DNA of 64,000 nt from Nansenia antarctica (GCA_963989245.1 OZ022351.1:14049843-14113842), one strand, 5' to 3'; positions 46,913 to 61,957 are shown, counted from the stretch's first letter. A program made the numbers and translations. Notes: generated by a model not told the origin, from the letters alone.

Positions 46913-49900
46913 GCAGGGATCCTAACAGATGGCCGACATGTGGAATGAATCCGCCACAGAATCTTCAGTGATTTTCTATAAATACACACGCACACACACA
47001 TATCCTATCATTCAAAGAATGAGTCCAGTATGGCTTTTGCCCTGACTTAACCATATTATTTACATGTTGACAGAGGGGAAAAAGCTCCGCTTTTGATGTG
47101 TCGTCATTGGTGGTTTTGCCCATACTTGCTCCGGCAGCTGTCTATTTTACACATGCAGTAAACATGTCAGTGCCCTTTATGACCCACAATGCACTTCTTT
47201 ACTTAAAGGCTATCATTAAGCCTTGCAGTGGGTCGCTGGTTGATTAGAGAGCGAGGTCTAATCGGGAGAGGATCTGCGCTTTTCTTGTGGTTACAGCCTA
47301 GGAGTGTCAGGAAACAACTGCCCCCTGTTTTAGGCAATCCTATGGTAGCCTTTACTCCTCAACCACAAAGCACATTTAGAGTTATACAAACAAAGGGCAT
47401 TCAAAGGTATCCTTTTTCATCACAACAAAAGCTCAAGGTTAAGAGCTTCACTCAAGAACAGACATGAGTTGGAATGACTTACTTATCCACTTATCCGTGT
47501 CTCTTTATCTTTTACCGTCACTACTTCAACTTTTTATTGGATTGTATGATATGTATTAGCTACGGTATGTCATAGTCCACGCATTGTCATTGTTAATACA
47601 CGTGTCTTAACAGATGTTCAAACTGTTGAGCCGCTGGGTGTTCCTTTTCTGACAAGAATTAGAATTCAGTGAGATCACATAAGGACCTGGGGAATTCAAT
47701 GAGATCACATGAGACCACATGGGGAATTCTTGGGTGTGTTCAGCTTTTGTTTCAACACATCCAGGATCCAGATTATTACCTGGAAATGTGATGCGATGAT
47801 TGAGAGTGATGTTTACTTTGGCCCAGTGTCAACCTTCTTCAAATCAATCAAATAGTCATCAACCGTCATCCTAAATACTGTAGCCTACTGTACAATTCCA
47901 GACCTGAAGAAGAAATGAATGGCAAAAGTGTCATGTGATGTTACATCAGAAACATTATATAGGATACATCTTATTCTGTCTACAAGACTCGGCACTGAAC
48001 AATTGATTTCCTAGTTGGTCAACTTCAAGTGGTCTGTCAGAGTGTGGTTCAGAGTGTCGCTGATCTATTATCACACAACTGTCCCATAGTTTTACTCACA
48101 GCACACCTCCAAGTAAATCCCCAATTATCCACATTCAATCATCTCGGTGTGAGGTGTCCAATTTACAATTTGATGTTGTTTTGAAACAGCTGCAACATAT
48201 TCCTCTGTCCACCGAGGGACGGGCGTTACTATTTCACAAAATGGTAATAATAACAGTGAACAACAAGACACAGAGGACAGACGTGAGACCTCATCAAAAA
48301 TGTCAGTATGGGTTTGACTTATCAGCGCTCTGTTGGGTGCAATTCAATTATCTCTTTGATTTGCCTGGCAGGAAAAGAAGGGCAGAGTAAAGCTAAATAA
48401 AATAGCAGGGGAGTGCAGCTGCTAAAATGAGGTCAATAAAAAAAACTGTGTGGCGGGAAAAAGTGATTAGCAGTAAAACTAATAGAATGTGGAATATGTA
48501 TTGTAGTCAGAAAGCAATCACTCCTGCGCTGTGTTTTCCTGACTGTATTGTCATGTTCAGCCGAGAATGTTCTTTTACTTTCATTGTTGTTGTTTCTGAT
48601 GAAGTTATGGGATGTTGATAATTGCCCCAGCCCCTCTATTAGTTCGTTTGATGGTTTTATGACATAACTGGCAGTCGCTAGTTTTAATGTACGTTTAATT
48701 TTCTCTCTTTTTCAAATGGAACGGTGTGTAGGTTCTTGGAGGAGCTGAAAAAAATCCAGGGGAGTTTTATTAACGAGGCAACCCACGTTATTTTTCTTTT
48801 CACTTCCCAGAAATGCAGCCCTCTTCCAAGAAACCTCTGATGTTATCCGGCCCGCACTCTCCAAACACAGATCTCATTCAATCATCAATGATCGTCTCCT
48901 TTCCCCTTATCTCCCTCAGCCCTTTCTCAACCAAAACACAGAGGAGGCCGGTCTGCACAGCTCTGTGTGATAGTGGGGACTGGGACTGAGAAAGATGGGC
49001 TTACCTCCATTGTATTGTACCAGTTGTGCGGATGCATCTTCATTGATTTCACAGCCAAAACTGGGAAGGTGGGCATTTGGGACACTAGGGCCTCACTGCA
49101 ATGCAATATTCAGAGAGAACTTACATAATTCCTTTTTAAATTTGATTTCGGAGAGTGATCCTCACAGTGTCATCAGTGGACCCTCTTAATTTGACAAGCC
49201 TGTGAAGCCGTAGTGTGAAAAACCGAAGGCTCGTTGTTTCGACTTCTCACGGGACGGGTTGAGATTGGGATGGAAAATGAGGCGCTCTTTTCAAAAGGGT
49301 TGATGAATTAATAACAAGTCGTGGGGCCTGGGAGGAATAGTTCAAAGGCCGTCATAATCCAAGAAGCGTTTGTAGCCTTGTTTCCAAATGAGAGATGCGA
49401 TGAGTTATTTAGGTCACCGCGCCATGTTTTTGTTACTGGATGAAAATCATTTTGGTAGTTTCAACCACATGAAGTGCTTTGAAAGTAAGTTAAGACTGGC
49501 ATTGAGACTTGCATCAACACTTCAGTTTGCCTACTGTTGCAATTAAGTGATTCAACATATTTATTGCCTTTGGGAGGCAGCCATGTTTATTTATCAGAGG
49601 CAGCAGCCTTTCCCGGGTGTGTGTGTGTCAGAGGGACCTAGCTAGGCTGTGATGGTCATGCATTTGGGTTCCGACAGCGTGTAGGTGTAGTAGAGAAAAC
49701 ATTAGTGTAATTACATCTCGGTGTAGTTAATGTAATTCAGCACTGTTCTCCCCCTGTTACACTGCCAAACTAAGTTGCAATAGGGGGGTGGGAGGTCAAT
49801 TCACTCCAGATGTTGATCAGTATACTGTACATTACCCCAGCACATTTCATATTGTGCCACGGACACCATAGTAAAACAATATGAATAATACATACATTTG

Positions 49901-50016
49901 TTGAAATAATCATCAATAATAAATATAATAGCCTACTACTACTACTTGGTCTTCAGATATATATTTTTTACCAGTATTGTCCTTAATGTTTACTGGGGTT
50001 ATCGATGATAACAACA

Positions 50017-50056
<40 letters not shown>
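50017..50056. repeat. (ATG)n trinucleotide repeat
   Basis: About 13 perfect ATG units. Confidence 0.95.
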
Positions 50057-50057
<1 letters not shown>

Positions 50058-51580
50058 GTAAAGATTATGTTGACGCAACAGTGAAGATGATCCAGATTCT
50101 ACGATGCGATGGTATTTGAGACACAATTCCCATTGTGTAAACACCAGAAAGACACTACACATCTTTTTTCTCCCCACAAACAATCTGTCATCTACAAGGT
50201 CTCTTCCCAGCGAATCTATACAGCCCTAATATCTAGGTCACACTGTGGCAAATAATTTGACCCAGTAGCAGACCAAATAAATATTAAACTCAATCATCAG
50301 CAGCACCTTGATAGAAGCACCATTACACACTGAGAACACATTACGTGAGTGTTAGCCGAACACCCAGCTGTATCGTGTAATTCCAGAGAGTGTCCCAAAT
50401 TAATTTGTTGTGGCCAAATAAGTGGAGGAAAAATGTGAGTGACGGTATGGATGGATGCTGTGGTCCCCATGTGGGCCACCTCTATTTGTCTCACCAACCC
50501 TGGACAGCTGCACCTCACACAGCTGTCGAAGGGAGACCATTAGCAGGCAATTTCACCCCTCTCTCCCTCCGTCCCTCCTTCCCTCCCTCAGACACCTTCA
50601 CGCTTTCCTGTTTTTGTCTAACTCCACATTTGGCGAGCCAGCACACCTGCACCAAAGCTGCATGCATCCTGGCTTCGTACTGTGTATTTGCCAGGTAAAG
50701 TGATTGTGTCAAGGGAAACTGAAGGTGATTAACCGCAATGGGTGGGGGACAGGTCTTACTCATAATCCCCTCTCTTCAGTTGGGGGAATACCAAAACTTT
50801 GAAGTCCAGTCCAGCCAGGATAAAACTGGAACTATTTGGCTCTCCATATAATTCAGTTGGGAGGCAGTGTGAGACAAAATTAAACAACCCCAAACAGGGA
50901 ATGAAAAGGAGGAACGTTATTCATGGTAAGCCATCATTCACTCCCAGCATAATTGAATATCAACACCATCAAAGACATTCATCCACATTGTCGTTGCCAG
51001 CTCATTGTTAAGCCTTAGTGAATGGCGGTTGTCGATAAAGCTACATTCAAATTTTGATCCATGCATTAAGTGTGCTGTGCAGAAAATAAGACTGAAGTCC
51101 CAATGTGAGTTCTGGCAAGGAGCTGAGTGAAAATATGGAGGCCCTTCTTGATTAATCATTTCCCTGGGTAGAACCGGATACATGGCCAAGAAGCCAAGAT
51201 GAATGGCAATTGGGGAGATAAGCTGCAAATGCAGTTCCTCTGTCGCCGTGTACAAGAATTCTAGCATTGCATCTATCACGGCTCCTATTGAAATGAACAG
51301 ATGGACTCCCACACAAGCGGCACGAAGGGGGATAGATAAAGCATTGTTTCTTCACGCTGTGACAGTTATTTATTGACTGTGGCTACAGAGGGAGTGGATA
51401 GGGCTGGAGATGTTTGAGGCCATGGGATTAGTCAAGTAAAGACCGTGGCTTACAGCCAACACTGACGCAAGGACCTGTTGAGACAGTTTTATCAGAGAGA
51501 CGAAGGCTGTAATGACGTAAATACTGGGAAATTAGACATTCTCTGTGTTTAAACCAGATGGATCATGGGTCAGAGGATTT

Positions 51581-51625
51581 GTTTTGATTTATTTGGATCC
51601 CCATTAGCTGATGCGAGGCATTTAT
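51581..51625 (-). mobile_element. small dispersed repeat scrap ('ggatccccattagctg')
   Basis: TTTGGATCCCCATTAGCTGA followed by TGCGAGGCA resembles the end of a repeat common in fish genomes. Only some 45 bases are recognisable, so the assignment is tentative. Confidence 0.35.
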
Positions 51626-52396
51626 TTTCATTACCCTCTCCACTTGTGTTGCTATGTTCCTTTTCTTATAGTTTCCTTTCTGAGGTGGACAGTGATAACA
51701 TTGTTTGCTTTGCTGTCGATGCCATTCAGCTGTTGACCTGATCATTTACTTTTCTTTCCCAGTACTATTTGTAGAACGAGTCATGTTTGGCTGTATTGAA
51801 TCTGCCCGAATGAAGAATGACAGCGAATGTAACAAAGCAAAGTTTGTCTTCCCCTGACAACGGAAAAGTACTGTACACTCCAAAGCAGTCTTTTCAATCT
51901 TAGCTGCAGTGGCAAAAAGGATGTCTAGTGTCTTCACTGACTGTAGTATGGCTATATCCCTACCCTACCCCTGATTCTAGTTCAAAGGACGTCTCACTGT
52001 TACGTAAGTTGTATACTGCACTTTCAACACGCCATGGGAATTAATTAAGAATTTGAGCTTCAACTGAACTGTCCACATTGCAAGAGCTGTTAAAGTAACT
52101 TGTGTATGCCCACTCAGATGTTTGCATTAACCCGGTACAGTACTTCATGGTTTCAATAATCCTATTGCCAACAATTGAGTCGGCTGCCCAAGTTATCAAA
52201 ACACAAATTAGAGCTAATTAGTTACTGGGAGGAACCACAGTTTATAATCTTTTACGACTGTAATTGAAAGAGGTAAAACTATACTCATGGTAAGATCCTT
52301 AAACTTGACCGTCCTCATCTTTTTCACTGAGGCTTCAGAATAGGCCCACAGATGTCATTGTGTTTTTGTGTGTAACTAGTTCACATGGTCACCTAG

Positions 52397-52583
<187 letters not shown>

Positions 52584-53433
52584 GTCATGGTTAGGTCATA
52601 GAGCATACATAAACATAGTCTAAAATGTCTGGTTAAGTACTACATGCTCAGTTTATGGATATATATCACACAAACAGTGGAGAGGGAAAAATGCTTCCCC
52701 GGGGCATGGGCAAGCATGAGATATGGAGAAAGAGGTAGAGGTTAGGGTAAAGATAAATATGTAAAGCTTCATGAATTATGACCTCATGGCTCAAGCTCTG
52801 TTTGAAGAGTAATTCTTTATCATTCGCACGCAAACCCATGGACGGGAGACAAGTTGTAATCTTTATCTGGAATGAGGATGTCAGAGCAAGGGGTGGAGTT
52901 ATCAGCTAGTCCCATTCACCAATGTATTGGACTGAACACTCTAATCAGTGTTTATTTTCCCCTGTTGAATTTCCACCTGAAAAGTAATTGAGGTGTCCAT
53001 ATTTGTCACATTTCTAACTTTTATAACTTTTCCTGTTAAAAACATTGTGAAAAGATAAACAAAATAATTGATTTGAGGAAGATTCTTCTTTTCTATAGAT
53101 GGAAAAAGAAATTGAGAAGAGAAAATGTCCTTCCACATGAATGGATTTTGAAGAAGGTGGAGTTAACTTTACAATGCTATGGCATACAGATTAAGCAAGA
53201 AACCACAGTCAAGGTTATGTTTCCATGTGTTAGTTCTTCTGGTGAATATACATGTTTTCAAATGTATTAATGTGGTTTAAAACCTGTTTCCTCAGTGTGT
53301 TGTATTCATTATTGTACATTCTTATATATGTCTGGTGAAAAGGTCTGCATGTTGGCAATTCTCAAGTTGCACAAATGGCCAATTTTAGGATCACTAAATA
53401 CTTAGAATCTGTGAATTGGATTCACCATATTAT

Positions 53434-53840
53434 CTGCCGTCTTGCTTCGTACTGGGTGAGTTAGTGTTAAATGGCTTGTAAACAAACATACGTTTTAGGA
53501 CGTATTCAAAAGCAAGGACGGTGTGATCTAATTTTGTGTAGTTATGTGTTTTTAGCATGTTGATATTCTATCAGCATGTTGTGATGTGTTCTTGCTAGCT
53601 GGTTGCAAACGCGTATTTTGCGCGTTTGAGATGCGGTTATTTTCCTCGTTTGAGATGTACCATCATTCAAATAATCAATGTATGACACATCATTTGAAAG
53701 CTTACAATCTGCACGTTCATAATCTGAAGGAAAAAAAAACTTGCCCTACTTGGGGACTTTTTCACCAGACCCTTTCACAAATAGAATTGCTTGAAAAAAT
53801 ATTTTTGCATGCATAATGCATGTTACAAACTTTGGCCAGA
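53434..53840 (+). repeat. unassigned interspersed repeat, plus copy
   Basis: Homologous to the minus copy at 45356-45836. A 51-bp stretch (53538-53588) is identical in both, and it contains an imperfect palindrome (AGCATGTTGATA / TATCAGCATGTT). The region after it (53590-53700) differs more: here it carries GCGTATTTTGCGCGTTTGAGATGCGG, interrupted in the other copy. It ends after GGACTTTTTCACCAGACCCT and TTTGGCCA. No coding capacity is seen. Confidence 0.85.
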
Positions 53841-56800
53841 TATTTATGTAATCAAAACACTGAATATTAATGCAGTGTGAGACGGAGAAAAAACAGTAGT
53901 ATTACAGTATTACGACATGACGTTTGGATATGTACAACGAGTTGATGTTAAGTAAAGAACACACTCTACCCGAGCCAAAATTGACTGGACATTATGTGCT
54001 TTATTACAGTATCTGACATTACAATATGTATGCAAACATCAATAAAGATGAAAGCAGAAACATGAACGTCTGTGGTACCATGTTAGTGTCGACATTGCGA
54101 TTGGAATCAAACGTTATGCCTGAGCCCATTAGTGTTATTAGATGTGTGATGATCAAGTCATGACAAGATACCTCTTCAATGGACCAATTGACACAACAAC
54201 AATCACAGAACACTGCAACGGCAAGCATCTCATCCCAATGCTAGCTAGTTAGATATTAGAAAGAAATATCATCATAAAAACACACATGCCTTTTCTGATT
54301 TCAGACATTACCATAACCGTTACATTGAAGTGAAAAAAAAAAGAAAATCATATGTGAAAAGGACAGAAGAAGAAGAAGTGAAATGGGGTGACATGGTGGG
54401 TGAAGACATTTCTTTCCTTTTATGAAAAGCAAAGATCTTGGAACCAGACAAACATACCGAAATAACATAAGTCTCCGTTTCCCTAATGAGATGTCTTCTA
54501 ATCATCTCCAACACTCCTGAATCCAGACATATGGCACTCTCGTTGCACGACTGGTGCCGGCGCTCATGTTAGTGATGATTTCATTGTTGTTCATCCCTTC
54601 CTTCCTTTTTTTCTGAGAGAGCTAGTGGCTTTAAACTTGAATAATTAGTGACTGTGATAAATTACAGTGGGCCCCCTCCCCAAGGGGGCCAGAATAGAAG
54701 TCTTACTTAAATAAGACAGGCTTCCACTGTCCTAAATGAGCTATTTTTACTCTTAGAGTCAACAGGCAGTCGGGGATTTCGGTGTTCTGCTTAGTCTTTG
54801 GAAAATACTGTGTAATTACTGTATGGTACGGCTGTGTGCGAATTAAGATATCATATCTAATTAAACCTCACAACAGGCAGTCGTTCTGGTACGCGTTGGA
54901 GCCGCCGCTTCCTGTTAGGTACAGTTTTATGTATTATCATAACAAATGTTACCATAGTTACTTATTTCATAGTATAAGAATGTTTTCGTTTTTGTTTTGT
55001 TTTTGCCACCATTTTAAAATGTGTATTATAATCCATTTGACACTCAAAGTTCTCATGATATACAGTGAACACCTAGTGAATACAATCAATGAACAACTGT
55101 GGAGAGGAAAGCCGGAATACAGTATGGGGTGTGTAGAATTTTAAGGACGGATTATCTCTGCTTTAAGTCTGGGAATTATAAAATCAATCCATATCATTGT
55201 TCCACATTAATCAGATCCCAGTAATCAGTCGAATGCAAGACGGAAGGGGAGTTAACCACTGTAAATCCCAATTCCTAACATATCACAAGAGCTCAACATA
55301 TTGCAGTTGAATTAGCCAGTGATCCTTTTCAGTTGGCCAGCAGGCTTACAGTATATCAATATCTGCAATATCTGCAAATATATGCAATATCTGCAGAGGT
55401 GTATCCAAACCCCACATAACAGGGTCCTCCTGCTAGCTGCTCTGTCAGGATGGGAGGGCACTGACATTCAGAGCACATTGTTGGATCCGTTGACATTTTC
55501 CCCTGGCCTCCTGTATTGACCAGCTAATCCCATTAATTCATACTTTGAAGGGCTGTGAGAAGAGGATTCCATACTTCCACATCAGAGGCTTTTTTTTTCA
55601 ATGACACTCATTAGTACACTGTCCAGTGACTCTTACGCTCAGAGATGCAGTGTATTTATAGAATTAAAACTAGGGGGTAGCAGCTCTTATGCAATCAGGA
55701 CATGCTTATGGGAACATCAGTTTCTGTGCGTTTAAGGTGAGGCGGTGTGAGGTCAGGTGTTGCTGCAGGCTGGAGGCAGGCCCCTGTCAGTCATGGGTTT
55801 AGTCTAATTATACTGGAGTGTTTTGGAAATATACATACGCGAGTCACGAGTGGCACTCTGCAAAAAGAGGGTCTGTCTTGTTTCATGGTGAACAATGTTT
55901 ATACAATATGTTTTCACATTGGAACACTTACAAGGGAGGGAAACACAGAGGTGCATTCGGATGACAGAATTATACAGGGTTTGATATGTCAGATGCTCTG
56001 AGGACTCATGATTGCTGTAATTACTTTGTAACCTGTTGTAGTGATTTCCCAGCCACAGATAACACACTTTCCCCCCAATGAGTCACCACTACTATCTATT
56101 TGCCTCCCCATGTGATTTCATTTCACTTGATTTCAAGTCATAAACAAATCCAACACAAAAAAAAAATCCACAACATTAACCATTGTTGTTACAGTAGGTT
56201 AAGAATCGAATGAGTCACTCAACACTATTTTCACTCGACTGGGAGTGGGCTTGTTGGTTGTAAAGGTGGCTCGCTGGTATGACTGCCAACTGACAAATAA
56301 ATAAACAAATCCCCATGGCACCTGGTACGCAGCATTAGGATTCAGAGAAAACACACAGTTGTAGAGGAGGGACTGTGCCACCTGACTGATGAATATGCTT
56401 ATGCATGTGGACACTTGGCTGCAATACAGAGAATAACAGGGGAGGGAAATCTGGCACTTCATCAAGTGGACCCACTACTGGGAAATCACTGCGAGAGAGA
56501 GATGAGGATGATATGCTTATATCTAACTTCCTGTGATATCGCCTATACTGTAACTGGCTGCACGGGCCTCTCTCGCCATGCACAGTGTGCTTCAAACCAG
56601 CAGCTTGAGTGCATGAATCAGTTAGGTGCTAAATAAAAGTATTTATTTGGTTGGGGAAAGGGGGAATTGAAGTGACATAAGTACAACTGAAATCAATATT
56701 GTGTTGTTTTGTATTGTTTTGTATCAAGTTTGTATTGTATTGAGGTTGACCTAAAGCAGTGCGGGTCTGAAACGCTAGGCTGCTGGCCTCCGAATGCCCA

Positions 56801-57566
56801 CGGTAGCAGCGACAGTTTGCTATAATCAGATATAAGGTGCTCAGTTTCTTCGCAAAACAAAACAAATTAGAACTTTTTTCTGGTTGTTGCGACATATGGT
56901 GCAATTCGGGAGCCAAGACATAAGCCAATAACAAAACAAAATACCACTCCAATCCTGTGTGCGATTACTGCTCGGGGCGTACGCGAGATGCCTTGTGTCT
57001 GAACTAATTGGGACCCAAAGAGCCTTAGAAGGGATGTTCAGTGCGCATAACACACAGTAACTCAGACCCAGGGCAACACTAATCATTCTAGGCTGCTCGC
57101 CAAACTGCTGAAATTACAGCCCTACACAGCCATACTGCTCTAGCCTAGTTCTCGTGTACAAAATTCCTCAGGCCACACACAGGCGTTCAGTGACAGTGTG
57201 TTAATCCCGAGGCCCACTCGAGTCTAAATTCAAATTTGTCTTTTCCATGTTCTTTGCGCAGCAGTACATTGAATAAACACTGTGAACATGTGGAATGTAT
57301 GTTAGGCATCGTCTTACTAAGCTTACATTTTGAAAACCCCACTTTATACGATCTGTTTCTTGAAGGTGTGATATTGGCCCTGTCTTGACTTGAGAAATGG
57401 ACTTAATTTGGATAGCCAATCGCCCTTAGTCCTTGTGCGTAACCGTGACGATATAGGCAAATCAAATTGAGCAGTCTTATGGCCTGTGGGTAGAGACTGT
57501 TGGGTCGGGGTCTGTTGGATTGGGTCTGGATGCTCCAGTACCTTTTGCCAGAAGGTAACAGATACC
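53841..57566. other. intergenic, no supported gene
   Basis: Unique-looking sequence. A GC-rich palindrome (GGCCCCCT / AGGGGGCC, about 54670-54690) and small tandems of ATATCTGCAAT (about 55353-55395) are the only structure seen. From 57470 to 57562 a degenerate dispersed-repeat motif (GTCTGGATGCTCCAGTACCT, TTTTGCCAGAAGG) resembles a common fish repeat, at low confidence. Confidence 0.6.
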
Positions 57567-57839
57567 TCCTTTCCACCAACGCAAACCTAGTTGTAGTTCA
57601 AAGCTACCTAGCATCCACTATGTTGGTATTGGTAAATTAATTTAGAGACACTGTTTATGACACTGTTTTCTATCTTTGCTGGTCATGGTAATCCCGCCCC
57701 AGCCCCTGACGTAAGCAGTTCTTGGTTCTAGACCAGTCAACTGTTGGTGCCACTCTGGAACCAGTTTTTGGTTCCAGGAATTGGTTCGAGATTAGGCACT
57801 GGCTCCGAACCGGCCCTCAAACTGCCTTGATGGAAAAGG
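57567..57839. mobile_element. probable miniature DNA transposon (about 273 bp)
   Basis: The left end CCTTTCCACCAACGC and right end CTTGATGGAAAAGG are imperfect inverted repeats (TTTCCAYCAA). The interior is rich in GGAACCAGTT/GGTTCCAGG/GAACCGG motifs characteristic of a family of fish miniature elements. No ORF is present. The target duplication is unclear. Confidence 0.55.
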
Positions 57840-59285
57840 GGTAAGAGAGAACCAGGTTGGGAACCCTGGCAAGTGGGGTATATTGTTATCATGGCATTGG
57901 TTTATACTCTGGCCATTAGCTGCCAACATGATACCAATGTTGCTAGTGGCCCTAACTGTTTTGCAGGACCATGGGATACATCATAGCTTCTTGGGGAAAA
58001 ACTGTAAACAAAAAAACGGATATAGTTAAGCATGATTGTTATTTGCACAACAAACTAATTTGTTCTATAAAGATAAGATACTGTTGGAAATAAAATGACA
58101 ATTTGAATGACAAAAGAAATTATAGTGGACCATTCTGAACAAAATAACTGGGCAAGACATTTTTGGCTGGCAATGTGTGTCATTTTGAGTGCACTCTATG
58201 AGTCTGTGGCACACCTGAACTGATCCAATTCCCCTACTAACTTTGTATCGCTAACCGTCCCCAGCTTGACAAAAAACATGCTGGGTAGAAGATCATCTCA
58301 GCTCCCTTTCCGCGTGGGAGTCCACCTCCCATTGTTACCTGCATATAAACCCATGAATAAGACCACAGGACCAGGGCGATCCATCTTAAACACAGTATCG
58401 ACCAGCAGGGAAATTTCATTTGGCCCAATACCAGTCATTGTCTCTGATTCACTGGGTTGGAATTCTAGCTGAGGCTACTAAGTCCATTTTTACCCTGAAA
58501 TAGACACAAAACACAAGTACTCTGTGTCCTCTACGAAGAGAGCCATGCCGTAAATATGGATTTGTGCTTTTTTTATTTGAAATTGGTTGAAATAGTCTAG
58601 ATTTTATACTAATTCCAAATCCTATGAGTCCCTTTTATTTATTTAGAATGCCTGTCAGTGCTCACCGTTCCAGCAGTCATGGTAGCTAACCACCTAAGTG
58701 ATGCTTGCTTACCATATTAGCATGATTGCTGAAAGGGAATCCAAGTGAACAGACAGTAGTAAGGGAAAATCATAAAAGTGGCATGAATGTGGAAGGGGAT
58801 GAGGCGAAAATTGAAAACCCAGCGACGTAAATAAGATTTGCCTCTATTTCTGCTGATGGTTGTCAGAACGGTGGCACTTAAAGCTGGGGATGTGGTGGCA
58901 GCTTTGTGGACAGAGGATAATTACCAGGGACGGGTGTAGATGGGTGTGAGGGATGGGGGAGGGTACTGAGGCTGAGCAGGGGGGGGGGGGTATGTTTGGG
59001 ATTTGGATGAGTGCAATTGGGGCAACACAGCTCCTCCCTCCTTTCCCCTCCCCCCTCAGTCCTAACATTTCTGTCCCCAAACCCTGCCTTGCTAATAGTA
59101 GGGCGTAGTGGGGGGGCTGATAAAAACCCTTTTGATCAGCAGTCCTTTGTGACATCAATTAACCGTTAATGTTTGGCAATGGCAGAGGATGATGGAGAGC
59201 CAGCGAGGGTCACCCCCATTCTGCTGCCACTGAGACCTTCCTACATCCATGCTGATGGCCACTACTTAACCCAATGATTGTTCAA

Positions 59286-59419
59286 GTGTGCGCGTGCGTG
59301 TGTGTGTGTGTGTGTGTGCGTGTGTGTGTGTGTATGAGAGAGAGAGAGGGTGAGAGAGAGAGACAGAGCGTGTGTGTGTGCATGCGTGTGTGTGTGTGTG
59401 TGTGTGCAATGTGTGTGTG

Positions 59420-59469
<50 letters not shown>

Positions 59470-59492
59470 TGTGTGTGTGTGTGTGTGTGTGT
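59286..59492. repeat. (GT)n/(GA)n alternating compound microsatellite
   Basis: GT, GA, GT, GA, GT blocks in succession over about 205 bases. Frames across it encode only CVCV or RERE peptides. Confidence 0.97.
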
Positions 59493-60049
59493 AAAAATAC
59501 AAACCCACTGCCTGACTGGCTGCCTTTCTGTGGTTGACTGGGACACACGTCTACCAGAGACAAAAAAACAATCATGACATAAAAAAAAACTTAAAAACCT
59601 GCTCTGTGATGTGTTGATGAGTGGCGACCTGCGCTATCTCTCTGTCTGCCATGTCAACCCGTCTGCACATGTGAGTGACATTAAATGGGTCATACGCGGA
59701 ATGTTCCGCAATGTGGCCTAAAATCAAAGATGAAGTCATTTTCCCCTTTTGCACACATCATAGTGATTTCACATTTCAATTCCTTTCTGGTCTAACGAGC
59801 ATTCCTTTCTCTCTCCCATGTCTGTCTGTCTGCCTCGTTGGAGTGGCTGGCCCACTGTGTAGCCTAGCCATAGACATTCCTCAGCCAATGACCAATGTCC
59901 TCCATAACGAGGATATATTGTTCCATTAAACTCTGGCTAATGAAAATGATTATTTAATCATTTTTTTAGATGGATTTAATTGAAACGGCATGATGAATGG
60001 TCCAGAGGGTTCCTCCTGTACAGAAGGGGGTAATTGGTGCCTCTGTCCT

Positions 60050-60130
60050 CGTTAAAGCACTTTGAGCTGCAACGTTTGCAGGAAAAGTGCTATACAAATA
60101 AAGGTTATTATTATTATTAGTATTATTATC
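60050..60130 (+). mobile_element. 5'-truncated retroelement 3' tail
   Basis: AAAGCACTTTGAGCTGCAAC, then AAGTGCTATACAAATAAAGG and (TTA)n. This is the familiar 3' end of a dispersed fish retroelement with a trinucleotide tail; only about 55 bases of body remain. Confidence 0.65.
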
Positions 60131-61957
60131 ATGTGTGTTCCACCTTGGCCGGGCGGTGGACAGTAGCAGCGGGTCATCGTCAAAGAGCAGCTTAGGGAAC
60201 TGACAAAGCCGTACCTGACTACGATGGACTGGTGTCTAAAAGTGACTCCTCTAATCACACTATTGTTGAAATGTAACGGTAACATATTGTGTTTAGAAGC
60301 ACAAAAACAGTAAACGATGCATACACCTACTGCACTTTAAAGGATGGAAGTGGCTTTGTGTTTGGTTGAGCTGTCTATCTTGATATCCATGAGGTGTCTG
60401 TCTTGATGGAATGTGTGTTAGCCATATGGGCCACAATAAGGCATAAACAGTATGAGTGAAACTCATTGCTGGAAATATGCAATTCCTTTACATTACATTT
60501 TAGACATTTTGTCTAACATTTGTCATTTGTCATTTGTCTAAGTGAATCATCTATACATCAGTCATCATAAGAATTTGAGTTCAATCAAGCCTTCAGATAT
60601 GGGATAAAACAGTGATAAGGCAATTACAGTAACACATGTGAAAACAACATTGTGCCATCTCCTCTCTCCTTGTTTATGACCTATAGTACATTAGAGAGAA
60701 GAGTGATCACAGTCTGAGAGCAGTAAGGAGTGATGGCAGCCCATAATATGTTACCAGTTATATGACTGTCACAGTGTTTGTGTTTGCTGCTCTCTAGCTT
60801 ACTAAGATTAGCATGTGCTCTAATCTATTGATCCCGTGGGAATTTCTTCCCTCCATAAGTCTCTCAATGGCTTCCTACTTAAACCTCCATCAAAGGATTG
60901 GGGAAATTCGCCTTGCTCGCTGTTTATGTCAATACGGTTAAATGTGGTGCACTTCACGGCTCCCCCTACGACAACAAGGCGACAATATAAATAAATATAT
61001 ATCAAAAAAACACATCCATCTCATGAGACCCAAATAAAAGAAAATAGAAAATAAATTCCTCCCCTCGGAGGCGATAAGGGGAACGCTGGGGGACGAGATC
61101 AGGGGAGTGTAAGACAAATCCCTCCGTTGATCCCCGATTCTTTCGCTGTCATTTCGTTTTTTTCCCTCTCTCTCCCTTTTTTCTAAACAAATTTCCATCT
61201 GACTACACAGACATCCTCCTCTTTGTTGCCTGCTGTCTCCCTGTCTTTCGTTATTGCTATGGATAACCTATTGTGGCATTGTGTCTCTGATTCTAACTGA
61301 CAGTAAAAAGGATGAACGCCGATGTACGCAGCGCTCTCCACGGAGAGTTGCATCCATCCACAGCCAAACAGGGGTAACCTTTGCCACATTAAAGCTCCAC
61401 GTAGCAACCTTGATAAACATCAGGAAATTGAAACCCATTTCAGACAAGATACTGGTTTGGTTACTCCACTTCCTCAAAGCTGCTATCCCTGAACCTATGG
61501 TTGTGGGAGGGAGAAAGTCAAGCTGTGAGAGGTGAGAGGACATGAAAAAAGAGCCCTGTATGAATCATGAAAACGAAAAGGCACAGGAGCCTGATCTCTT
61601 ATCCTCGGCGCCATAATATTCCACTGATAAAGTGCCTTTTGTGGGGCATTCTAATGCACCAATACACTGGAAATATGAGTGGAATTAGGCCAACGATGGC
61701 CCCTCTGATCTGTTCCTCTCCTCGTGGGAGGACATATGCCTCTTTGTTCCCCACGACGGAGCGCCAGTCTGGGGAGGGAAGTGTGTGTTTGGGGAGGCGT
61801 GACGGATAGGCTAGTGTGGGTCAGAAGAGGAATCAGAGAGGACTCCCGCAATGGGATTTGGCAGCAGGGTGGCCATGTTGTAGTTGGCATCAGTAGATAT
61901 TAATCTACAGGGGGGTAGCGTTATGTTACCACAGTGGAATGAGCTCGGAGGGCTCAC

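Noticed and set aside
54669..54690. GC-rich palindrome as a transcription terminator
   Set aside because: Rho-independent terminators do not apply to a vertebrate nuclear locus; kept only as a structural note.
58266..58472. 68-codon plus-strand frame
   Set aside because: No domain, no splice or promoter context, opposite-strand frame of similar length; treated as chance.
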